DNA from: Fremontodendron californicum
Taxonomy: Eukaryota; Streptophyta; Magnoliopsida; Malvales; Malvaceae
DNA length: 64,000 bases
Reading direction: 5' to 3'
NCBI GenBank assembly: GCA_030761205.1
Contig: JAULJL010000029.1
Coordinates: 1,805,501-1,869,500, forward strand
Position numbers and translations under genes: made by a program. Below are positions 39,001 to 50,700 of this stretch, piece by piece. The notes under the pieces were generated by a model. It was not told the DNA's origin, did not search any database, and was given only the letters and a program-made list of their open reading frames with translations. How positions within the stretch are numbered: the first letter of the stretch is position 1; each line of letters opens with the position of its first letter.

Positions 39001-42000
39001 TGGCCTAACTTCATTTTTATCAAATATCAGTAATCAATTTAAGGTTCCTATTGATCCAAATTAAGTGTTTACAATTGACTGTCACCGAATCTGTTTGGGC
39101 ATGAAGGAATTACAATGCATTGCTCAAAACCTTTGCCGGTGGTGATGGTGTTTAATGGATGCCTAAACCAAGACTCACGGCTGTGTTGCTACCTATACAG
39201 TGAGAATTAGTGGTTTTATTTTTGTGTAATGGTTCAAGTTCAGAAATTGTTTTGCTTGTAATAAAAACGTTTGATGAAGTGTATTATCTGTGGTGTAGAT
39301 TGTTAAAAGCTGTTTTAGTTTTTCATTTCTTGTTTGAAGTTGTATCCTTTATTAACCATCCCATGGGGTATTGCCACATTTCACAGTTGTTTCCGGGCTG
39401 AATTTTAAATACAATGCCATAGTTAGATGCTTGTTAATCTTATTTTACTATTTTTGATTATCTTCGATGATGGTTTATGTGGTAGTTTGCAATATCTTAA
39501 ATATAGAGGGATTTATGTTCTTACTGAATTTTTTTTATCTTTGTTGCAGTGCTGGAGGGATGGCACTTTCAACTTTAGTGCCTACAACCGTAAGCTCAAT
39601 TTCTTTGCTGGCTAAAAGTTCAATCCCTGGCTTACAGATCTGGTCTTTGCATGGACTTCTTTTGACTATTGAAGCTGCCGGCTTGTCCTTTGTATCTCAT
39701 GTCCAGGTAATCAGATTCATGACTCTTGACTCGAGTGACTCCAAAAAAGCAGATATTGATGGCAGCCCGTGTGGTTTGGACTGTCTTTTACCCATTAGTT
39801 TAGGAGGTATCTTAGAGTTAGGTGTGGTAATATTTGTTGAAAGCCTCAGCGTACGGAAACCTCGTAAAGTATTTTTTACATACGTTTTGATTGAAGCAAT
39901 GAAATTTCTTCAATGCTAGTCTCTTGGAGTTACGATGCATCTCACATTGAAAATTTCATCACAGTTTTTTTGACTTGCTAGGAAAAATAGCAGAGTAATT
40001 GACTAATTGCTAAAGAAAAGGTTACTCTGTCAAGATGTGCACCTTGTTTTAGGTTGTTTGTTGCCCCTTATTTTTCTACACTTGTTTATCCATTTATTTC
40101 AGTTGTTAGTATCAGACTAGACATGAAGGGGAGTGTTGTGTTATCCCAAATTGGGTAAATTTAAAGTCTGTTATGGCCTTATATTCAGATTTGGCCTCTC
40201 CACGTATTGGCAATTGGTTTTAAGTTGGACGATTAGCAGTGGGGTTTAGGCAGATATTTTCATTGCTTCACAACTTTCTCTCACTCTTCCCACATTCTCA
40301 GCTTTCCCTCTTAATTTGCAGGCAACGCTTGGCCTTGCTTTGGAGATTTTGTTGTCTGAGGAGAATGGAAGGGTTGACCTCCAGCAAGGTGTGGGACGCC
40401 TTATAAATGCAATTGTTGCCGTTCTTGGTCCTGAGCTTGCCCCTGGCAGCATTTTCTTTTCACGCTGCAAGGTATTTTCATCTCTGAAATTCCCTTTTGA
40501 TAGGACTTAGTTTTGGTAGACTACCGTATGCTTGAATTAGATCGGTACATAATTGCATTCCTCCATTTTATCTCGAACTTATTATGAACATATGATGATT
40601 TTTTTTTTTTTTGCAGTCAGTTGTTGCGGAGATTAGTTCCTCAGAAGAAACAGCTACATTACTTGAGTATGTCCTGAAAATTTTCCTATTCCTATGTTTG
40701 CTCTTTCAGTTTTCTTCTGTTCAACCAATGCTTGGGTTGATTTAGACATTTGGTAGAATTTTATGTTCTACTTTCGCAATGGATGATAACTAATAACCTA
40801 TTAATCTTGCAGGAGTGTTCGTTTTACACAACAGCTTGTTCTTTTTGCTCCACATGCTGCTTCAGTGCACTCCCATGTCCAAACTCTTCTGCTGACTCTG
40901 TCATCAAGACAGGTTCTTTCCTCTTTACGTTGATAGTTCTCAAGGAAATAGCTTATGTTTTTGTCCAATCCGCTATTAAAAGCAGGTTTTCTTTGAAACA
41001 GCCTACTTTAAGGCATCTTGCAATCTCCACTCTTCGACATCTCATTGAGAAGGACCCTGTGAGTATGAAGTCATGTGTCTCCCCGTTTTTATATTTCCAT
41101 TTGCTAATGCCTTGTCTCTCTTTTGGTTTTTTTTTTTTTTTTGAATTCTTGTGTTCTTGGGATCCTTTGCAGGTTTCTGTAATTGATGAACGAATAGAAG
41201 ATAATCTGTTTCGAATGCTAGATGAAGAAACTGATTCAGAGTATGTCAAGGATACCCATTTAAATATTAATTTGGTTTTTGACTATCAGAATGTTGAAAT
41301 GGCATGAATGGTAGAGCCTATACTTTTCTTATGTTTGTAACATGTTTATTTCCTTGTTTTCTTTTTCTTTGTTAGTATTCTCAACATGCTATTACCATTT
41401 TGTTCTCTATCTACTTTTACATGTATTACTTGTGTTAAAAATGGTTTAGGTTGTCCATGTAAGTCGAATATACCTTTTGTCTAACGGGATAGTTTAAGTT
41501 GGTTTCCCGCTGAGTCGATCTTTCCTCTACATATATTGAATGAGTTGGACTCATATTCAACTTTGGAACTTCCTTCTTGATATTTATTCTCACTTTGTAT
41601 GTTAGAGTCTTCCATTAGCAGAGTTTCTGTTATTTCTCATTATCACTTTTATTAATGAAATTTCCTTGTTATCTTGCTTCCTGTTCAATGCATCTTTTCT
41701 TCTTTCAAGATGTATTTTGTTAATGCATGCTGCAAGACCAAGAATGTACTTTGCATATCATTATAAATAACCATTGAATTTGCAATGAACTAGTTTTTCT
41801 CTTGAAGTAACAAAATGAATAGGAGGGCCGTATGAACGTATGGAAGAGAAAACAGGAGAAGAACATTGGTAGTAATGATCTGGCCAGTGATTTTTGATTT
41901 CTCTTCGATGGTCCGAGGTCTTTGGTATGAGGTGATCACACCAAATTCCAAGGTGACCTATAATAGGTGATTAGATCACCATGTTTGATAGGAACTTGGT

Positions 42001-44745
42001 GATGGTGATCCTACATGACGATGATCTTAGATGATCAAGATTGTTTAGGTGATTGCCTTGAGAGGTGATCTAAATCCCATCCGAAAGGGCGGAAAACTTT
42101 TCACAGAAGGTGTGTTGATCTGTGAAATTGATTCATGAACCATTTTACCTTCTAATATGTGCTTAAAAAGTGTACTCCCTTTCTAAAGTTTCAGTTATTT
42201 TTATGTAGTAAACTTTTCACTTCCAAAACAATTTTACCTTCTAATGTCCCTTTAGGTACGTTACATGCTCCTCCCCACTTTATTTATTTATTTATTTTTT
42301 ATAGACTATTTTTAGCTTATTCATTACTCACTCCGTTCCATGTTCTTTGCCTATCTTTTGTTTTTGGGATGTCTTAAAATTTCATCCTTTAGTCTTTTTC
42401 GGTTCTTACATTCCATAACAATTTTCATGTTTTTCATCTTTTCAGTATTAAAAACTATTGAAGGTGAATATCGTAAAGAAAATTTTAACTTTTTAATGTA
42501 AAATACACTTAGGTTATTTCTTAATCTCCATGCCAAGTTAAATATTGACAATGAAAATTACGAGGATGAAATATTATTTAACCTTAATTTTATTCAATAA
42601 TGTTAAAAGTTATTTTATCAAAGATACTCGTAAATAGTTTTTTCATGTTGGTTGATTGCATATGTAACCTTAACTAGGAAATCAAATATTAGAATTTTAG
42701 AGCTTGTTACTTGAATACTAATATAATAAGATTCTTTTTTGTATATTGTATTAAATGATGTCTCATTTTCATGTAACACCAAACACAGTGATTCTAATTT
42801 CTAAAGTAAGTCATATCAAACATGGTAATCTTAGATCACCACTAGTGCTAAGATCATTTTAGTAATTAGATCACCATGTTGACGAGTGATGACGATTCCA
42901 AAACCTACTATAATCCATTCAAAAGAATCCCTTGGAAACTTATTAATGTTGATTCGATTCAATGTTTTATATATAGTACTATTTTCAGTCATAATGCTGC
43001 GTAGATGTTGGTTTTTGACAAGTTATCCTTGCAACAAGAGGAAACAAATATCTTTTCAGAACAGCAAGTTTATCTCCAATATTCCTCCCTCTTTTTCCCT
43101 TCCTCCTTTATGCCTTTTTATCAAACCAATGTTTTTTCCTCTCTGTCTCTCTCTCCTCGCAAATATAAGGTGATCGTACCACTTTCAATTATAAAGCTGT
43201 GCCGATGATGCTGTTGGAAATTTCTACTTTTGCTTGGAATAGACAGATTATCTAGCTATTTGTTTTGTGTTGTGTGTGTGAGCATGCGTAAAGGGTGAGC
43301 ACGTATGCTTGTGTCATTTATTCATGGTTTTGGACAAAGCAACAAGAAAAGAAAAGAGGGCGGGGGTGGGAGGGGACAATAGTTAGTTTCAATGCCGTTA
43401 TAATGTAGTATTTTCCTTTATGTAAGGCTTGGTCTTTGAGTTGCTTCATTCATTTCTTTTTATTATTTTCTTTCTTTTTTTGTAGGATAGGGAATTTAAT
43501 CCGTGGTACAATCATGCGACTGCTTTATGTGTCTTGTCCTTCACGTCCTTCTCGTTGGATATCAATTTGTCGTAACATGGTAAGTTCTTTGCTCTTCCAA
43601 ACATTTTGCCATGTCACCCCAAAATGAATTCATGTGTTTAATTGATGCAATACTTTTCTGCTTCGGTAAATTCTTCTGATATAGAATGAAGTGTTGTTGT
43701 GGTTGTTCTCCATGTTAAAGGTTAAAGGGATGTTTGTCTGGTTACAGAAGGATGATTTCCATATTTTTCTATTCATTTTAGTTAGTATTTTTTAACCATT
43801 TATGTTTATAATTCTGTCAATGCCGAAAGGAATTTTTATATGCTTGTTTAATTTTATTCTTGTAATAACTTAGCTCATAGCGTTTAAAATTCTATATCCA
43901 TATTATCTAAGATATGAATACATATGACGCTCGTGAGATCCTCTTTAGAGTATTTTCTTCTTTTTGGAGGTTTTTCTTGGATGTTGATATAGATCTTGAA
44001 AAGGTGTGTCATATTATCATTTGAAGTTGGATGCCATGGGGTAGCCGATAAGTGGATTTGGTTTATCATGGTAAAGTTGATTGATACTATGGTGATGTGC
44101 TTTTTCTTCTGTTATTATTATTATTTTTGCTTTTATTTTATTTTTTGGGCAATTTCATCGCCTCTCCTGTGGTCTCTCTCTCTTTCTTGGATATCAATAA
44201 TGAAGACAGAGGTTTCCCCTCTTCATGTAACTGTAAGTACAGAAGAACGTAATAGGATTTTCCATTATGCTTGGGATGAAAGATAGTAAAACCCATTCAA
44301 TCACTTTTCCAGTGAGTAGTTACTTACAAAAAAGCTTAGCAGATTCTTCCCGTTTATCCTGATGTGAGGGACTAAATTAGTGCTATTATGCAATTTTTGT
44401 GTTAAATATGTGTATGAGAGTGAGATGCTTTCCTGAGTCTTCACTACATCCGGAGTTTGTTGGAGAGTGGATTTTGGTCCTTTCTCCTGTTATTCAGGAA
44501 AACTTGGTATAGAGAAATTTCATTTTTCCATTGAGATGATAATACACATTGCAAACTTATAGAAGTGACTTATATCAATGCATGGATAGATGGTGTTTGT
44601 TAACCTGAGACTGGTTGTGGTTGTACTCTGAAGCCCATTTTTCGAGTTTTGTCCTATTGGCATTGCTCCTCCAACTCCTCTTGGTGCTATCTCTTGGTGC
44701 AAGCTAGAGTATGCCCATTGTGGCCGCATGCTAATGGCATCTTTG

Positions 44746-44787
<42 letters not shown>

Positions 44788-47700
44788 TACAAGTTTGTCC
44801 AACACTGCTGGAGGAGAAAGATGCTTAAGGCACTCTGGTGTAATAACAGTATCCATTGTGTTTGGGTTTCTATATCTACATTTAATTGCTTGTAAGAGTT
44901 GTAATATAAATTAGTTTTTCAATAACTGTTGCTGTTGTAAATTTAGTGAAAATTGTTCAATGAATTTGGAAAAAATGACTATAATAGTGGGATAGCTGGA
45001 AAAGGAAACTAGAACTATTAAGCTCATACATGAGTTAGCAGTTACTTGATTTTATTTATTAGCTGTGCAAATTATGAGCATAATCTAAACTAAGGTTGTC
45101 CTTGTTCATTTGTCAATTGTTGTCCCAGTTGAAATTGCAGCTCTCTTTCTTAGATATTTTTTGAACATTGGCTATCTGACGGCTTGTGATCAAGTGTTAG
45201 GAAGATTGACAATCTGATGGCCTCAGATCAATTGTCAATAAGATAAGGGCGCTCTTGTGTGTTCTTGTTCTCTAAGTCTAATGGTAGGCTAGATTAGAAT
45301 GGGCATTTCTTGAGAAACACAGAAGGTTGGGAACTGGAGGCTTTTCCTAACTTCTTTTGACTTGCTCTGCAACAAGGTGTGGGTTTTTTTCCCCATAAGA
45401 TATGCCTTAGATGGATGGAAAACTTGGCAGTAGAGGATTCTTTGAAGGTGAAATTCTTCTATAGGAATTGATGAGGAGTATTCAAGAGAATGGAGAAAAT
45501 TTCCTTGGAAAGCAGTTTGGAGGACACAAGCCCCAACCAAGGTAACCTTTTTTGCATGGGAAGCATTGTTAAGAATTTTGATCCTTGATAACCTTTCAAA
45601 AGGGGAGAAATTCATCCGAATGCATGCTTTCTGTGTAAGGCTGCAGCTAAATCAGTCCATCTCCATCTTTAAGTTGCTCTTGGGCAAACAAGATTTGGTT
45701 GCCTGATTTTGTGATGCCACTATCTCTTGGGTTTTAATGGGCTCAGTAAAAAGGTATCATGGCTTGGAAGGGTGTAAATTCTTGTAAGGTTAGGAGAAAA
45801 TTGGTTGAGTTTACTGTATTTCTCTGTTTTTTGGCTTGTATGGAGGGGTTACCATGAAGTGCTTTTAAGAAGAGGAGGGATGTTTGATCGGCAATGGTCC
45901 TTGGTGGTACAGGGTGCATTAAAATTTATTGTTGTGTACTGTAAAAATATGCCTTGTACTTGGCTTGCCCTTGTGCCCATTAGTGATTTTGTTTTATTCA
46001 CTTATCAAAAAAGAGAGTCAAAGTTGGCAGTAAGATGAACTTTCACTTTTGTCTTCGGTTATTTCAACTTTCACTTTTGTCTTCGGTTATTTCAGGCAAT
46101 TGGGGCTTTTAAACCAAGTTGGGAGGGTGTAAGTCAGATAGCTTGGTTGTATGATATTTGGGGGCACTTGGCGATATGTTTCTTAAGGCCTGAAAATGAC
46201 TTATTCCAACATGGTATTACTTTCTTGTGGGAGGGATTTCTGTGGTCCCTTTTGGAAAAAGAGAAACAAAAAGAATTCTTTTTACCCTGTGTAAGTTTTG
46301 GAGCCAAGTTTAAAGATTCTGGTCATGGAATAATGTGTTGGATGTTAATTGAAAAAGGTAAAGAAGAAAAACTTGTCCTGCATGTATATGCTCTCTTGTG
46401 GTATCCCGTTTTGTTGAATGATGGTGTTTGCAAAGTTTGTGACATGTTGAATGATGGTGTATGAAAAGTTGTTGAGTTGTTCACACATTTTGTTGTTCTT
46501 TTTCGAAGTTGTTTGCATAAAGTACCAGAAGAATTCATTTTCTAACTTTGCTCAGGTCCTTGCTATGTCAACAAGAGCAACTGCTGAAATTAGTTCAGGA
46601 AATGATTCTACTAGTGGTCCAGATGGTGACTCAAGATTAAATTTTGGAGATGATGATGAAAACATGGTCTCTGACTCTAAGAACATGCCAGTTCAAGGTC
46701 ATGCATTTGAAGCTTCTATTGTTGGTCGTAATAGAGATAAGCACCTCAGATACCGAACCAGAGTTTTTGCTGCTGAGTATGTGATTCTTCTTTATCTCGA
46801 CATTTTGCTAATCGTTTTTCCCTTTCATGATTCTCTGATTGTCAATGTTATCTGAACCAAGTAATTGATCTAGTTCTACTGCTGCTTGTTTTTCTTTACT
46901 GCTTTCTTTTCTTTTTTAATAGTTGAGGAGGCTGCCAGGGATTGAACCCTGACTAAGAAGAGTTCAACACTCTACCAACAGACCACATGGCTGTTGGCAT
47001 GTTATTCTTTCTTCTAAAAGTTCAAAACAATATATCTAGGCAAAACTTTTGAAAGATACCCAGCTCTCAAAATATTTATGCTTGCAGAATGTCTGCTGGC
47101 ATACTCATTATTCTACCCGTTGGTTTATGTTTATGTTTATGTTGAATGAAAATATAGTATTTAGGGGAGCTGTGGATTTGTTAAAATGATCCAAAATGGA
47201 ATTTATTCTGTTGCCTTTTAGCCATCTCATTGTAAAATCTATTAAGGTAGACTTATATCTTCTAAAGTTCTTTGCTTTCCGCATGGAATCCAAATGATAT
47301 GATTTCTATGGAAAAAAAGTTTTAAAGTCGTAATCTGAGCCTTAACATTAAATCAAACCTGAACGTGTAAGCCCATAAAACCTGCAAAATGCATACGTAA
47401 TACATTGAACAAAATGTCATTTTTCTGATTGGCTTTGTCTTTATCAGTAATAAGATATTCTTAGTTAAATAACTTGCTGGTTTATAGGTGCTTGAGTTAT
47501 CTACCAGAAGCTGTGGGAAAGAATCCTGCTCATTTTGATCTCTCTTTAGCAAGGAGAAAAGTTGCAAATGATCAAGCCTCTGGTGATTGGCTAGTCCTCC
47601 AAGTTCAAGAGCTAATATCGGTTGCTTATCAGGTTCTAAATAAAAAATCAATAGCTTGTAGACATCTTGTCACTCAAAAGTCATGAAATTTGTATGAAAG

Positions 47701-50700
47701 CTGACATTTTATTTTTCTATATTTTATTTTTTCATAGATAAGTACAATTCAGTTTGAAAAGTCATGAAATTTGTATGAAAGCTGACATTTTATTTTTCTA
47801 TATTTTATTTTTTCATAGATAAGTACAATTCAGTTTGAAAACATGCGACCAATTGGTGTCGGACTTCTAAGTTCAGTTGTAGACAAGGTAATTATGGGGA
47901 ATGTTAGTTATAACATTTAATCATGTATTTTTCTTCTGTTAGATACCAGTTTGAGCTCTTGAATAAATATTTAGTGGCATAAGTAGATACACTTTGAGCT
48001 TTATAAATATTCCTAATTTACATTTTATTTTGCTGACCAAGTAATATGTCCTACTTTATTTGTAGCAACTGATATTCTCTTGTTATTTGTTCTCTTAACC
48101 AATATTTTTTTTTGGCATTAATTTTTGAAGAGTCTCCAACTAAGTAAAGTAGCAATGGATGCAATTACAACTTATAACTTTTGATTTGGATTTCTCGGGT
48201 TCAAATTTTAAGGATGGCTGAGGGATAAGTTATTGAATGCTCAATGTTGGACAATGTTAATTTGTTTCTCTGTTATTTGACCATTTTTTCTGGCTCTGTC
48301 TTTCAGTTTGAAACAGTTCCTGACCCCGAGCTTCCAGGACACTTTCTACTAGAACAGTATCAAGTAAGCTGATGGAGTTGTTGTGTATTAGTATTTTCTC
48401 TAAGGATGTCAGATCTCAGTGTGCTTTTATATCATGCAATGTGTATGTTTAAATGAGTTCAATTTCATGGATTAGTAATTATTTAAATCTTTATGAAATT
48501 TAGGCACAACTAATATCTGCTGTTCGCACTGCACTGGACACATCATCTGGCCCTGTTCTTTTGGAGGCAGGTCTGCTGCTGGCTACTAAGGTGAGAGCAT
48601 TTGTAAGTTTCATTATTATTATTTGCAAAAAAATATTGTGGACATAAATATGGATGTGGTGACATGTTACAATTTCAGATAATGACAAGTGGAATAATTA
48701 GTGGTGATCAAGCTGCAGTAAAACGCATATTTTCACTAATATCTCGCCCACTGGATGACTTCAAGGACCTATATTATCCTTCATTTGCAGAATGGGTCTC
48801 ATGTAAGGTATGCTGGCTGCAGAAAGATGAATTCGCTGTCTAGAAAAGATCCATCTCACATTTTTAGTACTAGTAGAGAGTGGCTATGTTACTCGAACTC
48901 GGGTGTGAGTGTCGGATACAGGTATGTGTCCGACACGAGTATGTTCAATTTATTCTAAGTTTTTCCATGTATTTGGAGGGTCCTTGGAGGGTCATATCCC
49001 CATACCTATGTCCGATTATGTGTCGGACACGGGTACTTCAAAAAAAATGAAGAGCCGGAGCAACATAGGAGAGTGGAGGTCCTCTATTTTTTTTATTTTT
49101 GCCTTTTATGCTTGTGGTATGGCTGTTTACAAAGATGAAGCTCTTACTAATTTACTGAATCTAAAATAGATCAAGGTAAGACTTCTAGCTGCTCATGCCT
49201 CTCTCAAGTGTTATACTTATGCATTCTTGAGGAGACACCAAGCTGGGGTTCCTGATGAGTATCTAGCATTATTACCATTGTTTTCAAGAAGTTCAAGCAT
49301 TCTGGGGAAGTACTGGATCTGGCTTTTGAAGGACTATAGTTGTGTGTGCTTGCACTTAAATCTCAAAAGAAATGTAAGCTGAACTGGTTGTGAACCTGTT
49401 AATTGTGACGGATGCAGAATACATACATAAACAAACACACACAAATTATAATAAAATATAAATTTTTTAACATTTTATTTTCTTTCTCACTTCTTATAGT
49501 GGAATTCATTCCTTGATGCAATTCAATCACGTCTGATCTCATCAAAGCTGCAGCCTTGTTTGGAAGAAGCTTGGCCAGTTATTTTGCAAGCACTTGCTCT
49601 GGATGCAGTTCCTATGAATGTTGATAGGAATGGAAACTCAGAAGCTGCTGCTGAAAATATATCAATAAATAGCTTAGTATCTGGCTACAGGATGGTTGAA
49701 CTGGAATCTGAAGAATACCAGTTTCTGTGGGGCTTTGCTTTGCTTGTTCTATTTCAGGGACAACATCCAGCCCTTTGTAAACAAGTTATACCATTAGCCT
49801 CGGGTAAAGCAAAAAATGATGGAGATTCTCCAGCTGAGGATATTACTACTCCAGGCTTGAAGTTTTATGAAATTGTTTTGCCAGTGTTCCAGTTTCTTTT
49901 AACACAGAAGTTTTTCTCGGCTGGTTTTCTTACCGTAAATATCTGTGAAGAACTGCTCCAGGTGGTGATCTCTCTCTCTCTCTCTCTCTCTTTCCGTTTC
50001 CTGTTTATTTTCATTTTTGTTAGCATTTACTTTGTGCTTTTTTTTCATTATGCTTTCGTAGTTTATTTATCTGTTTATTGGTCAATTTCTAGATTAAATA
50101 AAAGGAGTTTAGGGGATGCATTTATTTGTCTCCTCACTTCAAATTCTTTGAAACATATTATGCTACCTAAAACATTCTTTTATTCTATAATCATGCTTTC
50201 AAGTTGCAACACTTTGATCGAAATTGGTTTGGGTGCCAATGCAATTGGTTTAACCTGTACTCTTTTGAATTTATTATTTGCTGAAGTTACTACTATCCTA
50301 AGCAGAAATCGTGTATACCATAGATGGTTTATTATTTTTTATCATTTCTATAAATTAATTGTTATGATAGTAGTTTTGACTTATTTTTATGGGTATGCAA
50401 GGATGATGGTGGTATTTGGTTTTGGTAATTTTGATGACAGTAAGGACTTTGGTAGTTGTTTACCAATAAGGGCGCCTTGTAGATGGTGATTACAGAGTCC
50501 TTTGAGATTGAATGGCTCGATTTATTACTTTGACTATGACAACATTAGTGAGAAAAGAAGGCTAGCTATAAAACCCTGAAGAAAAGAAAAGGAAAAACCA
50601 AAAGAAAAAAAATTGGCAATTTTACGTAAAGAAGTAGACATGGCTTGCAAATTAGCATCAGTAGTGACAGCTAGCAGACAGCATTACATGTTTGACTGAG

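Larger units (their letters stand above)
32681..40471 (+). other. SWEETIE: SWEETIE exons 13-26 (residues 479-1000)
   Basis: Coding exons: 32681-32784, 32945-33077, 33205-33311, 35569-35679, 35828-35995, 36151-36237, 36433-36526, 37209-37277, 37423-37545, 37623-37691, 37778-37882, 38161-38249, 39550-39706, 40322-40471. All are GT-AG. The HEAT-like text includes KVEEEAGWLLLSSLLSSMPK, RRASSEGLGLLARLGND and ATLGLALEILLSEENG. Intron 15 (33312-35568) holds the TRIM/hAT complex. Confidence 0.9.
40617..49961 (+). other. SWEETIE: SWEETIE exons 27-39 (residues 1001-1581)
   Basis: Coding exons: 40617-40666, 40813-40912, 41002-41058, 41173-41240, 43486-43579, 46556-46776, 47488-47632, 47819-47887, 48307-48363, 48504-48590, 48679-48807, 49170-49373, 49500-49961. 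Exon 32 has a variable acidic loop (FGDDDENMVSDSK). Exon 39 is the largest internal coding exon (154 codons) and includes LEEAWPVILQALALDAVP and LWGFALLVLFQGQHP. The acceptor of exon 34 has an exact upstream duplicate (see the 81-bp repeat). Confidence 0.9.

Noticed and set aside
39467..39919. A 150-codon plus-strand frame
   Set aside because: It contains exon 25 with intron on both sides and is not an independent gene.
40750..41307. A 185-codon plus-strand frame as a separate gene
   Set aside because: It covers SWEETIE exons 28-30 in mixed frames plus intron sequence. The conserved protein is only recovered after splicing.
46912..46995. Functional tRNA gene
   Set aside because: Boxes are tRNA-like, but I could not pair a full acceptor stem and anticodon arm, and an A-rich tail suggests a SINE.
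49560..50489. A 309-codon plus-strand open frame as a separate gene
   Set aside because: It is the body of SWEETIE exon 39 followed by read-through into intron 39. Family similarity ends exactly at the GT donor after 49961.
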